Shown here piece after piece: positions 26,054-34,410 of a stretch of 64,000 nt of DNA. Under the pieces are notes generated by a model. It was given only the letters and a program-made list of their open reading frames with translations. It had not been told where the DNA came from and did not search any database. Origin of the DNA: Saccharomonospora amisosensis. GTDB taxonomy: Bacteria; Actinomycetota; Actinomycetes; Mycobacteriales; Pseudonocardiaceae. Position numbers and translations under genes: made by a program. How positions within the stretch are numbered: position 1 is the first letter of the stretch; each line of letters opens with the position of its first letter. The DNA is taken from the NCBI RefSeq assembly GCF_011761185.1, contig NZ_JAAOYM010000001.1, positions 1,178,001-1,242,000 of the forward strand. Direction: 5' to 3'.

Positions 26054-26887
26054 ATGGCGGCGGCGCGGGCCTCGAACCGGCCCAACGTCCTCGGCGGGCT
26101 CGGCGGCCTGCTGTGGCTGCTGATCGTGCTGCTGCCGGTCTACTACGTGGTACTCACCAGCCTGCGCAGCCAGACTGGCTTCTACAGCTCGAACCCGCTG
26201 CTGCCGCCCGATGAGCCCACATTGGACAGCTACCGGCTGGTGCTGGAGAACGACTTCCTGCGCTACCTGTCGAACAGCCTGGTCGTGACCTTCGCCACTG
26301 TCGCCATCACGGTGTCGGTCTCGCTGCTGGCCGCGTACTACGTTGTGCGGGGCAGCGGGCGGATCGCCGGTCTTACGTACAAGGTGTTCCTGCTCGGTCT
26401 GGCCATCCCGTTGCAGGCCGTGATCATTCCGGTGTACTACCTCATCACGCGGGCCAGGCTCTACGACACACTGCTGGCGATCATCCTGCCCTCCGCCGCG
26501 TTCGCGATCCCGCTCACAGTCGTCATCCTGGCCAACTTCCTGCGCGATGTGCCCGGCGAGCTGTTCGAGTCGATGCGGCTGGACGGCGCGGGCCACTGGC
26601 GGATGCTGGTGAGTCTCGTGCTGCCGCTGGTCCGGCCAGCGGTGATCACCGTTGCTGTCTACGACGGGCTGACGGTGTGGAACGGCTTCCTGTTTCCGCT
26701 GATTCTCACGCAGAGTCCCGACCAGCGCGTGCTACCGCTGGCGTTGTGGAGTTTCCAGGGACAGTTCCAGGTCAACATTCCGGCGATCCTCGCCGCCGTG
26801 GTGCTGTCCACGCTGCCGGTACTGGCGCTGTACATCCTCGGTCGCAAGCAGTTGGTCAGCGGGCTCACCGCGGGTTTCGGCAGGTGA
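26054..26887 (+). CDS. ABC sugar transporter permease (MalG/LacG type)
   Basis: Second permease, 277 residues, six helices, with the EAA loop LFESMRLDGAGHWRMLVSLVLPLV near residue 175. ATG 26054 has GGAGGG eight bases upstream and begins one base after the previous stop. No ATPase gene follows. Actinobacterial carbohydrate importers commonly share a distant MsiK-type ATPase, and that is the likely explanation. Its last 23 bases overlap the 3' end of the opposing tetR gene. Confidence 0.9.
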   Translation: MAAARASNRPNVLGGLGGLLWLLIVLLPVYYVVLTSLRSQTGFYSSNPLLPPDEPTLDSYRLVLENDFLRYLSNSLVVTFATVAITVSVSLLAAYYVVRGSGRIAGLTYKVFLLGLAIPLQAVIIPVYYLITRARLYDTLLAIILPSAAFAIPLTVVILANFLRDVPGELFESMRLDGAGHWRMLVSLVLPLVRPAVITVAVYDGLTVWNGFLFPLILTQSPDQRVLPLALWSFQGQFQVNIPAILAAVVLSTLPVLALYILGRKQLVSGLTAGFGR

Positions 26888-27452
26888 GGTAGGGCGCGAG
26901 CAACTCGCTGGTGTGCGCGACCGCGCTGCGTTCGGGCATGCCCGACTCCACCATGCGCGAGGCGGCGTACACCACTGACTGGATCAGCTCCGCGATGGCC
27001 TCCGGGTCGCTCGCGCCGAGTTCGCGCAACGCGTCGACCACCGGGGCGAGCAGTGCGTTGTGCATGTCACGGCTCGACTGCGCCAGCGGTTCCCGAGGAG
27101 CCACCTCTGCCAGCGCTCGAGCGATCGCGTGCTCGCCGGTGGCCACCAGATGCAGGTTCGCGGACACGTAGGCCAGCACCCGGCCGCCGGGATCTTCGGC
27201 CTGCTGCATCCGGGCGGTCACGTAGTCGGCCCAGCGCGGCAGCACGTCGGCGATCACGGCGGTGAGCAGGTCGTCGCGGGAATCGAAGTACTGGTAGACG
27301 CTGGAGCGTGCCAGGCCGGTGCGCTTGGCGACGTCCGCCAGGCTCGGCGAACCGTGCCCGTTCTCGGCGATGATCTCTCGCGCGGCATCCAGGATCGCCC
27401 TGCGTTGCCGAGCCCGATGCTCGGCAACGGTGGCGGCGCTGATCCTGGGCAC
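26865..27452 (-). CDS. TetR-family transcriptional regulator
   Basis: Repressor of 195 residues. Helix-turn-helix at about residues 18-62 (ILDAAREIIAENGHGSPSLADVAKRTGLARSSVYQYF), with a helical ligand-binding domain after it. Probably the last gene of the FtsX permease/ATPase operon: the ATPase stop is nine bases upstream of its GTG start. It likely represses that operon; the palindrome at 29311-29321 in the operon promoter is a plausible target. Ligand unknown, probably an exporter substrate. Confidence 0.88.
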   Translation of the reverse strand: MPRISAATVAEHRARQRRAILDAAREIIAENGHGSPSLADVAKRTGLARSSVYQYFDSRDDLLTAVIADVLPRWADYVTARMQQAEDPGGRVLAYVSANLHLVATGEHAIARALAEVAPREPLAQSSRDMHNALLAPVVDALRELGASDPEAIAELIQSVVYAASRMVESGMPERSAVAHTSELLAPYLTCRNPR

Positions 27453-27461
27453 GGGCCCCTC

Positions 27462-28157
27462 TCAAGCTGACGCGGCTAACCTGCCGTCGACCATCTCGTA
27501 GACGCTGTCACAGTATCCCAGCACGTCGTGGTCGTGAGTGACCAGCACGGTCGCCACACCGAACTCCCGGGTCTCCTTGGCCAGCAGTTCCACGACCTCG
27601 TGGCTGCGCGAGCGGTCGAGCGCGGCGGTGGGTTCGTCGACGAGCAGCAGGTTCGGACCGAGTACCAGCGCCCTCGCGATGGCCACTCGTTGCCGCTCAC
27701 CGCCTGACAACTCGTGCGGCCTGCGCCGCGCCTTGTCGGACATGCCAACACCGGCGAGCAATTCGTGTGGGTCGCGAGCTGCGCGGCGCTTGGCGAACCG
27801 TGAGGGAAGGCGAAGCTGGTCGACGGCGGTCAGTGCGGGCAGCAGGTTCCCGGACTGGAACACGAACCCCACCGACTCCCTGCGGAACCGGGTGCGGCGC
27901 CGATCGCTTAGCCGGGTGATGTCCACGCCGCCCACCGTCACGGTGCCCGACGTCGGGGCGGACAGCCCCCCAGCGACCGCGAGCAGGCTCGACTTGCCCG
28001 AACCCGAAGGCCCGACCACGGCGACGAACTCGCCGGGCGACACCGTGAGGTTCACGTGGTCGAGCGCGGTCACCGTCTCGGTGCCGTCGCCGAGCGTCTT
28101 GCTGACATCGCTGAGCCGCAACCCGCCCGTGCCGGTGGTGTCGGAGTTGGCGGTCAT
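27462..28157 (-). CDS. ABC transporter ATP-binding protein (LolD/MacB type)
   Basis: ATPase of 231 residues. Walker A GPSGSGKSS near residue 50, signature LSGGERQRVAIARAL, Walker B LLLVDEPTAALD and the H-loop VLVTHDHDVL are all intact. ATG 28157 is supported by GGAGGAAACC upstream and by its ATGA overlap with the permease stop; the frame stays open further upstream but that sequence is the permease gene read out of frame. It pairs with the FtsX-like permease and powers export or membrane extraction of an unknown substrate. Confidence 0.92.
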   Translation of the reverse strand: MTANSDTTGTGGLRLSDVSKTLGDGTETVTALDHVNLTVSPGEFVAVVGPSGSGKSSLLAVAGGLSAPTSGTVTVGGVDITRLSDRRRTRFRRESVGFVFQSGNLLPALTAVDQLRLPSRFAKRRAARDPHELLAGVGMSDKARRRPHELSGGERQRVAIARALVLGPNLLLVDEPTAALDRSRSHEVVELLAKETREFGVATVLVTHDHDVLGYCDSVYEMVDGRLAASA

Positions 28158-29284
28158 CGGTTTCCTCCGAGTGCGGTGAGTGGGTCGACGGCCGTGATGC
28201 GTTTGATGGCGGTGGCCGCGCCGAGCAGGCCGAGCGTCACCAGCAGCACGGCGGCCAGCAGGACGGCCAAGGGGTCGAGCGCGAACGGCATCCCACTGCC
28301 GTCGAGCAGGCTGCCGCCGCCGACGCCGATCGCGACGCCGACGGCCGTGGCGGCCACCAGCAGGATCAGCGCCTGAGCCAGCCCGTCGCGCAACAGGTAG
28401 CCGGTGGAGGCGCCGATCGCCCGCAGCACGGCGAGCTCGTGCCGCCGCTGGATCGTCCACACCGTGAAGAAGGCGCCGACCACGAGCGCCGAGATGGCGT
28501 AGAGGAAGACCTGGATGAGCGTCAACGTGGAGGTCTCCGCGGTGTAGCCGGGGGAGGCGCCGAACGACTCCTCGACGGTCATGCTCTGCGTCCCGGCGGC
28601 CCGGTCGCCAGCCGGTAGGTCGAGCGTCGCGCCGTCCTTCGCGGCGATGGCCACCGCGGTGGCGGCCGAGTAGGCGCGCTCGGGCACCGGCTCGCCTGGC
28701 CTGCTGCCCGCGTGGATCTCCTGCCAGGTGCGAAGTGGCACGTAGCCGACGTCGACGTGGCCGAACGTGTGCTGGTCCGAAAGCGACCCGACCACCCGCA
28801 GTTGGGTGCCGAGCCGGTCGACGACAACCGTGTCGCCGACAGCGATACCCGCGTCGATCGCCGTCGAACTGACGACGATCTCGCCTGGGCCGGTCATCCG
28901 CTCACCGGTCGCCGCACCGGGGTCGAGGTAGGACCCCGGCCGCACGCCGAACAGCGCGAGGTCGATCTGCACACCGTCGCCGTTGCGGGCGTTGACCAGC
29001 ATGTTGCCGAACGGTTCCGCCTCGGCGACCCCGTCCTGGCCCTTCCATACGCTCGCCGTCCGGGTGTCGATCTCGCTGCGGGAGAACGCGGAATCGCGCT
29101 GCACCCCTTCGGCGAAGGCGAACGTCGTGACGGGCAGCCGTTGCAGGCCGGAGACACCGTCGTTGACCAGGCCGGTGGAAAGGCCGGAGAGCAGCACCAT
29201 CAGCACCGCGATGAGCGCGACGACGGCCCCCATGAGCCCGAAACGGGCACGGGCGAACCGTAGTTCGCGGACGGCAAGGAACAT
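28154..29284 (-). CDS. FtsX-like ABC transporter permease
   Basis: Permease of 376 residues with the FtsX/MacB layout: one N-terminal helix (GLMGAVVALIAVLMVLLSGLSTGLV), a large extracellular domain (about residues 45-240), and three C-terminal helices. Works with the ATPase encoded by the overlapping next gene. First gene of a three-gene operon ending in tetR. An extended -10 promoter lies at 29325-29333. Role may be export of a hydrophobic compound or cell-envelope remodelling; not decidable from sequence. Confidence 0.88.
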   Translation of the reverse strand: MFLAVRELRFARARFGLMGAVVALIAVLMVLLSGLSTGLVNDGVSGLQRLPVTTFAFAEGVQRDSAFSRSEIDTRTASVWKGQDGVAEAEPFGNMLVNARNGDGVQIDLALFGVRPGSYLDPGAATGERMTGPGEIVVSSTAIDAGIAVGDTVVVDRLGTQLRVVGSLSDQHTFGHVDVGYVPLRTWQEIHAGSRPGEPVPERAYSAATAVAIAAKDGATLDLPAGDRAAGTQSMTVEESFGASPGYTAETSTLTLIQVFLYAISALVVGAFFTVWTIQRRHELAVLRAIGASTGYLLRDGLAQALILLVAATAVGVAIGVGGGSLLDGSGMPFALDPLAVLLAAVLLVTLGLLGAATAIKRITAVDPLTALGGNR

Positions 29285-29310
29285 CGATTACCCGATCGCC
29301 GAAGTTTGCG

Positions 29311-29333
29311 GACAGACTGTCGGCATCATACCA
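29311..29333 (-). promoter_or_regulatory. Extended -10 promoter with overlapping palindromic operator
   Basis: On the minus strand the sequence reads TGGTATGAT, a consensus-like extended -10 element (29333-29325), and the palindrome GACAGTCTGTC (29321-29311) falls where transcription should start. Binding there would block initiation. The -35 region is poor. The likely binder is the TetR protein encoded last in this operon. Confidence 0.5.
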
Positions 29334-29374
29334 ACGCCATGTCGGCAAAATTCGAGGGCGGTCGACAACCGAAC

Positions 29375-30808
29375 TCAGCGGTGTGACTCGGCCTCGGTGA
29401 AGCCACGCCGCGTCATCTCACCCCAGGTGGCGGGATGCTGCCTGATCGCGGCCCACAGGCCCCGCAGCCGCGCCCACGCGGTGAACTGCCGGTAGCCGAT
29501 GTTCTCCAACAACGCGGCGATCGCGGCGACGACCACGTCGCTGGTGCGGTTGAACCGGTGGTAGATGATCTCTTCGATCAGCATCGAGGACACGGTGACG
29601 AGCGTCGCGTAGGCGTAGGCCAGCAACAGAAACTGCCACGCGAAGTCGACGTTGACGGCCCCGAGCAGGATGCCCGCCGGGATGAGGATCAGGCCGGCCA
29701 GTTCCACGATCGGCGCGAGGAGCTCGAAAAGCAGGTAGAACGGCATCGACATCATCCCCACCTGCCGGTATCGCGGGTTGCCGATCATTTTCCGGTGGAT
29801 GGACATGATCTCGGCGAGCCCGCGGTGCCAGCGCTTGCGCTGCCTGCCGAGGACATTGAACGTCTCTGGAGCCTCGGTCCAGGCGATCGGTTCACCGACG
29901 AATTCGATCCGGTAGTCGGCGTGCTCGCGCAGCAACTTGTGGTGCAGACGTACGACGAGTTCGGCGTCCTCGCCGACGGTGTCGTACCGCAACCCGCCTG
30001 AGTTGACCACGAGGTCGCGCCGGAACACCCCGAAGGCACCTGAGATGACGATCAACCCGCCGATCCGTGACCACCCGGTGCGGCCGAACAGGAACGATCG
30101 CAGGTACTCGACCACCTGGATGCGCGCCAGCCAGCGTCGGGGCATCCGAACGTCCACGACCCTGCCCGCGATCACGGTGCAGCCGTTGGCCAGCCGGACG
30201 ACCCCGCCCGTGGCCACCACCCGAAGCGGGTCGTCGGCGAACGGCTTGGCTGCCCACAGCAGCGCTCGGGGGTCGAGTATGCCGTCGGCGTCCACCATGC
30301 ACACCAGGGGATAGCTCGCCACGTTCAGGCCGACATTGAGCGCATCGGTCTTGCCGCCGTTGTCCTTGCGCACGACCACCAGCCGGTCCTGCCTCAGCCG
30401 GGGAACATGCGTCGAGTTGATTCGCTTCCTGGTTGGCACGTCGTCGGGGACCATCATGGGTATCTCCACGAGGTCGTACTCCTCGCGAAGTCGCTCGAAG
30501 GTGTCGTCGGTCGACCCGTCGTCCACCACCACTACCTCGTGCTCCGGGTAGCGAAGCGAGAGCATCGCGCGCACCGATTCGATGATTCCCGCGGACTCGT
30601 TGTGCGCCGGGATGAGCACGCTCACCGGCCGGGTCAGCGGGCTGCGGTAGATCTCTTCCAGCCCGGAGAACCGTTCGCGTCGCACGTGTGCTGCGAGCTC
30701 GGCAGAGCCGATGATCACCAAAGCCGCGTACACGGAGTTGAGCACCGCGAAGTAGACAAGCACAAGCAGGTCGGTTGTCTGCAGTAGTACCCGCAGCGCC
30801 TCGGTCAC
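29375..30808 (-). CDS. Processive family 2 glycosyltransferase (PgaC/cellulose/hyaluronan synthase-like)
   Basis: Membrane polysaccharide synthase of 477 residues. N-terminal helix (about residues 12-35), then a GT-A domain with SVLIPAHNE (63-71), VDDGS (95-99), DAD (173-175), GED (279-281) and QRKRW (323-327), the D, DxD, (T/G)ED, QxxRW set of processive beta-glycan synthases. Two to three C-terminal helices follow from about residue 355. No PilZ domain is seen. The sugar is unknown; poly-N-acetylglucosamine synthases are the nearest familiar layout. The GTG overlaps the HEAT-protein stop by four bases, so output is probably tied to that protein and to the response regulator gene above it. 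Confidence 0.88.
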   Translation of the reverse strand: MTEALRVLLQTTDLLVLVYFAVLNSVYAALVIIGSAELAAHVRRERFSGLEEIYRSPLTRPVSVLIPAHNESAGIIESVRAMLSLRYPEHEVVVVDDGSTDDTFERLREEYDLVEIPMMVPDDVPTRKRINSTHVPRLRQDRLVVVRKDNGGKTDALNVGLNVASYPLVCMVDADGILDPRALLWAAKPFADDPLRVVATGGVVRLANGCTVIAGRVVDVRMPRRWLARIQVVEYLRSFLFGRTGWSRIGGLIVISGAFGVFRRDLVVNSGGLRYDTVGEDAELVVRLHHKLLREHADYRIEFVGEPIAWTEAPETFNVLGRQRKRWHRGLAEIMSIHRKMIGNPRYRQVGMMSMPFYLLFELLAPIVELAGLILIPAGILLGAVNVDFAWQFLLLAYAYATLVTVSSMLIEEIIYHRFNRTSDVVVAAIAALLENIGYRQFTAWARLRGLWAAIRQHPATWGEMTRRGFTEAESHR

Positions 30809-31899
30809 AGCTCACCTCCCGCGCCTGCCGCCACCCCCGCCGCCCGCAGCCGTTCCGCCCTGAGTTCGTCGCGGGCCAGCGCCTCTCGCGCGTGCCCCAT
30901 CGCCGGTTCGACGCCGAGGCCGACGGCCTCGCGCAGCCCCGCCCTACCCGCCTCACCGAGTTCGAGCAGTGACTCCGCGGCGTTGTGTGCTATCTGATGC
31001 ACCCGCTCGGACAGCAACTCCACCAGTCGTGGGGCGGCAAAGGGATCACCCAGGTCACCCAGCGCACGAGCGGCCACAGTACGAAGCGGTGTCGCCTCGC
31101 CTCGCTCCGTCGCCGCCAGCAACGGACTCAGCGCGGCACGGCTGCCGATGCGACCCAGTGCCCGCACCACCCGCACCCGCACCTCCAACACCGGGTCCTG
31201 CCACAGCAACTCGACGAGCGCGGGCACCGAGCGCAGTGCCCTGGAGAGCCCGAGCACCTCCACCACGGTCGCCCTGGCATGCGGCCCCGTGGTGGCGAGC
31301 GTGTCCAACATTGGACGCTCGGCCTCCTGGCCGAGGCCGAGCAACGCGTGAGCGATCACCTGCTGTGGCGGGCCCGCCCGGTCCAGACTTGCCACGAGCG
31401 GCCCGACGGCCGCCATCTCACCGATCCTGCCGAGTGCTCGCGCTGCCACCACCCGCACCTCCGGTGCCGGGTCGTCCAGCAGTACGCACAACGGCGCCAG
31501 CGCCTCTCTGCGTCGCATCGCGCCGAGCACTTCAGCCGCGGAGGCCCGCCGCACAGCCGACCGGCTACGCACCTGCCGCATCGCCCGCTTTGCCACGCCC
31601 CTGCCTTCGAAGACCCGGATGAGCGAGTCACGCGATTCACCCCTGAGCTTCTCGATGAACCGCGTCGCGGTCGGTTCGGCCGCCCGCCATGACCGCTCCG
31701 GCAGCCGCAGCAACTCCTGCTCGGCACCGCGCTCGCCCGAGGCGAGCGCGACGAGCAACCTCCTGCCGGGCGCTTCCCGGATGGCATGTCGTCGCTGCCG
31801 CCGCCTGCGGACCAGCTGCCAGCCGATCAGAGCAAGCACCAGCGCCAGCGCGACCGCACTGGTGCCGACGGCCATGAGGCCGGTGGCCGACAGCCTCAT
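30805..31899 (-). CDS. Membrane-anchored HEAT-repeat protein
   Basis: 364 residues. One N-terminal membrane helix (about residues 7-26, AVALALVLALIGWQL) followed by the basic RRRRQRR stop-transfer, so the rest is cytoplasmic. From about residue 95 to 320 there are repeated helical pairs with HEAT/PBS-lyase-like signatures such as APEVRVVAARALGRIGE, LEVRVRVVRALGRIGS and TPLRTVAARALGDLGD, about 31 residues apart, some six copies. HEAT arrays are protein-binding scaffolds. The ATG overlaps the response-regulator stop (ATGA), and its stop overlaps the glycosyltransferase GTG (GTGA). It probably physically links the receiver protein to the synthase. The start is fixed by the overlap and the onset of the helix. 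Confidence 0.85.
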   Translation of the reverse strand: MRLSATGLMAVGTSAVALALVLALIGWQLVRRRRQRRHAIREAPGRRLLVALASGERGAEQELLRLPERSWRAAEPTATRFIEKLRGESRDSLIRVFEGRGVAKRAMRQVRSRSAVRRASAAEVLGAMRRREALAPLCVLLDDPAPEVRVVAARALGRIGEMAAVGPLVASLDRAGPPQQVIAHALLGLGQEAERPMLDTLATTGPHARATVVEVLGLSRALRSVPALVELLWQDPVLEVRVRVVRALGRIGSRAALSPLLAATERGEATPLRTVAARALGDLGDPFAAPRLVELLSERVHQIAHNAAESLLELGEAGRAGLREAVGLGVEPAMGHAREALARDELRAERLRAAGVAAGAGGEL

Positions 31900-32273
31900 T
31901 GCCTGCGGGCTCTGCCGAGCAGGGCGGAGACCCGGCGGAGGAGTTCCTGCGGGTTGAACGGCTTGACGACGTAGTCGTCGGCGCCCGAGCTGAACCCGGT
32001 GTCGACGTCGCGGTCCTGCGCCCTCGCTGTGAGCATGATGATCGGCAGGTGTCTCGTGGCGGGTTCTTCTCGCAGTTGGCGGCAGACGTCGTAGCCGGAC
32101 ATCCCGGGCATCATCACGTCCAGCACAACCAGATCGGGCTGGTTGTCGGCGATCGCGGACAGTGCGGCTGGCCCGTCGCCGACGGTGTTGACGTCGTAGC
32201 CGGACATCTCGAGCTTGAACGCGACCAGGTCCCGGATGTCGGCGTCGTCGTCGACGACCAGAATCGTGGTCAT
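31896..32273 (-). CDS. Receiver-only response regulator
   Basis: A 125-residue CheY-like receiver domain with no output domain. Acid pocket VVDDD (6-10), phosphoryl-accepting aspartate 52 in LDVMMPGMSG, threonine 82 in MLTAR and lysine 104 in VVKPFN are all present. The frame is open upstream to 32561, but homology starts at MTTILVVDDD. As there is no DNA-binding domain, it should act by protein contact, possibly on the HEAT protein encoded by the overlapping next gene. A histidine kinase lies divergently 193 bases away. Confidence 0.9.
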   Translation of the reverse strand: MTTILVVDDDADIRDLVAFKLEMSGYDVNTVGDGPAALSAIADNQPDLVVLDVMMPGMSGYDVCRQLREEPATRHLPIIMLTARAQDRDVDTGFSSGADDYVVKPFNPQELLRRVSALLGRARRQ

Positions 32274-32453
32274 GCCTCGCTCCCGGGGCCCGCCGCGTGT
32301 GCCAGGTGGTTCGCCACATCGGCGTTCCCGCTGCCGCCGTGCTGACGCGCGAACCGGGTGCGTATCACCTGATTCGGTAGTCACGGTGGCCTCGATGTGG
32401 GACAGCTCCCCTCGCCGTCCCGGCGAAGGCGGCAGAGGGCCGTGGCGAGCGCT

Positions 32454-32466
32454 TACAGTCGCGATT
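32454..32466 (+). promoter_or_regulatory. Leaderless-type promoter of the histidine kinase gene
   Basis: TACAGT at 32454-32459, then seven bases, then GTG 32467. No ribosome site is present. The spacing fits transcription starting at the start codon. Confidence 0.4.
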
Positions 32467-33684
32467 GTGCCCAACGGGTATTTCAGGCAACTGTGGGCCA
32501 GCGGCCCCGGTGCGGCAGGCCGCCAAGCCGGGCTGCTCTTCACGCTGGCCGCCGCGGCCACCGCCCTCGGAGTCCTCGTCTACACCGAGCAAACCCTGTT
32601 GCTGGCCTCGATCGCGGGCGCCAACCTGTTCTGCGGGCTGCTGGCGTGGTCGATGCCGTGGCAGCGGTGGGGCGAGCTGTGGCCCGCCGTTCTCGTCCTC
32701 CCGGCTTTCGCCTTGATCGCGATGGCCACGCTCGGTATGGGCAGCTATGCGGCGGTCGCGGCACCCTTCCTGCTGCTGGTCTTCATCTGGCTGGGCCTGC
32801 ATTTCCCGTACTGGGTGACCTTGGTCGCGGCCCCGCTCGGCACCGTCGCCTATCTGGTGCCGTTGATCCTCGCCGAGCGGCCCACCGTGGTCGTGAGCAC
32901 CGTCTTCGTGATGATCCCTGTGATCGTGGGGGTGGCACTGCTGGTGACAAGCCAGGTTGGCTACCTGAACCAGGCTCAGGAGGAACTTCGGCGCACCGGA
33001 CAGTGGCGGGAAGCGCTCACCACCACCCTCGCCCACGACGTGCGGTCGCCGATCACCGCGCTCGACCTCGCACTCGACGCGCTGGAAGCGGGCGAGCTGT
33101 CCCCGCAACGGCGCCACGCGATGGTCGACATCGCCAGGCGGCAGACGAGACGGTTGAACCGGCTCGCCGGCAGCCTGCTCGACCTTTCCCGCGTCGAGGC
33201 CGGTGGCGAGCTGAAGCTCGAACTGGCCGACGTGCCACTTGCCGAGGCAGTCGCAGACGCGCTCGGGTACTTCTCCGAGCGAAACGACATCGTCGTGGAC
33301 GTCGATCCTCGGCTCAGGGTCAGGGTGGACCCAGAGCGCTTCGAGCAGATCATCCACAACCTGACGCAGAACGCGCTGCATCATGCGGGACCGCCGGTAC
33401 ACATCGCTGCTCGCGCCGAGGGCGACCGGGTGCGCGTGGAGGTCAGGGACTTCGGCCCCGGAGTTCCCGACGAGCTGGTGTCACAGCTGTTCGACCGATT
33501 CGTTACGGGCGATGCGGCCCGATCGTCCGGCCTCGGCCTCTGGATCGTGCGGCAGCTGTGCGAGGCGCAAGACGGGGACGTGCACTACGAGCCAACCGAA
33601 GACGGAGCCGCCTTCGTGGTCACCCTGCCCGCGGGGCAGCGCGGCAGAGCGGGTCAGCTGCACGACGCGGGCAAGCCGGGGTGA
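32467..33684 (+). CDS. Membrane histidine kinase
   Basis: Sensor kinase of 405 residues. Five or six closely spaced hydrophobic segments fill residues 20-170 with almost no extracellular loop, suggesting a membrane or intracellular signal. Then HisKA with histidine 190 in LAHDVRSPITAL, and a HATPase domain with N box HNLTQNALHH, G1 DFGPGVP and G2 SSGLGLWI. GTG 32467 is supported by a well-spaced -10 element and the start of recognisable sequence; an upstream in-frame ATG at 32395 is possible. The likely partner is the divergent receiver-only regulator. A strong hairpin follows the gene. Confidence 0.88.
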   Translation: MPNGYFRQLWASGPGAAGRQAGLLFTLAAAATALGVLVYTEQTLLLASIAGANLFCGLLAWSMPWQRWGELWPAVLVLPAFALIAMATLGMGSYAAVAAPFLLLVFIWLGLHFPYWVTLVAAPLGTVAYLVPLILAERPTVVVSTVFVMIPVIVGVALLVTSQVGYLNQAQEELRRTGQWREALTTTLAHDVRSPITALDLALDALEAGELSPQRRHAMVDIARRQTRRLNRLAGSLLDLSRVEAGGELKLELADVPLAEAVADALGYFSERNDIVVDVDPRLRVRVDPERFEQIIHNLTQNALHHAGPPVHIAARAEGDRVRVEVRDFGPGVPDELVSQLFDRFVTGDAARSSGLGLWIVRQLCEAQDGDVHYEPTEDGAAFVVTLPAGQRGRAGQLHDAGKPG

Positions 33685-33723
33685 ACCCATCGGTGGTTAC
33701 TCCGCGCGCGGCGGGTGTGTGGT

Positions 33724-33769
33724 CGTGCCGCGACGCTGGTTGCTTTGTCGCCACCAGGGTCGCGGCACG
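33724..33769. terminator. Hairpin between convergent genes, probable bidirectional terminator
   Basis: An eleven-base perfect stem (CGTGCCGCGAC with GTCGCGGCACG), extended inward by a CTGGT/ACCAG pairing, lies between the histidine kinase stop and the stop of the opposing secreted-protein gene. There is no T-run, which is common in actinobacteria. Confidence 0.6.
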
Positions 33770-33777
33770 GCTCTCGG

Positions 33778-34224
33778 TCAGGCTTCGCCGCGGTACCAAT
33801 CGGTGCAGCCCAACCCTTCGGCACACACCGCCAGCCACACGGTGGTGTTCTCGGCGATGCTGAGGTTGCGGTGTCCGCAGCCGCTGGCGGCTCCGTTGCT
33901 GTCACCCACGCTCGCCCTCGTCGCACCGTCCCAGTACAGGTACGCGGTCACGCCGCTGCCGTCGGAACGCTCGTCGCAGGCGTAGAGGTGCTCTCCGTGC
34001 GCGGTGAAGTGGCCACTGCCTCTGAGCTGGTTCGCCGAGTCGTAGGCGTAGACGGAGACGTCCCGACTCGCCAGCGTCTCCGGGTCGTCCGACGTCGAAG
34101 ACGACGCGATGGGGGAGTCGTCCAGCGGCGGCGGGTCCGCCTGCGCCAATGCGGCCTGGCCCGCACCGACCAGTGTGCCTGTGAACAGGGTGACCACCAC
34201 CATGCCACGCAGTTTGCCGCGCAT
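33778..34224 (-). CDS. Small secreted protein of unknown function
   Basis: 148 residues. A Sec signal peptide (MRGKLRGMVVVTLFTGTLV through AALAQA, cleavage near residue 29) is followed by a disordered Pro/Ser/Asp stretch and a globular domain of about 95 residues with four cysteines (HLYACDE, ASGCGH, LAVCAEG, LGCTDW), probably two disulfides. I recognise no family. The ATG has AAAGGA eight bases upstream. Single-gene unit between two hairpin or intergenic regions. Confidence 0.75.
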   Translation of the reverse strand: MRGKLRGMVVVTLFTGTLVGAGQAALAQADPPPLDDSPIASSSTSDDPETLASRDVSVYAYDSANQLRGSGHFTAHGEHLYACDERSDGSGVTAYLYWDGATRASVGDSNGAASGCGHRNLSIAENTTVWLAVCAEGLGCTDWYRGEA

Positions 34225-34410
34225 CGTGAGTTCCTTTCGTCGGGAATGGAGTGGAGCGCGGTCGAGCTCCAGCCTGCGCTTAACACAGAACGCACACGTC
34301 AAACCTCGGATAGTAACTACTGCCCGAGTGGGTATGGGCCGGGTCGATAAGAGCCTTGGCACGGGGTGGCCGCGAAACTGGACGCCCGCGGCAGCCTCGG
34401 GTCGCGCCGG

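Noticed and set aside
20318-26887. Orthologous cellobiose locus (CebR-CebEFG-BglC)
   Set aside because: The layout is similar, but the glycosidase is GH3, not GH1, and the CebR box is absent.
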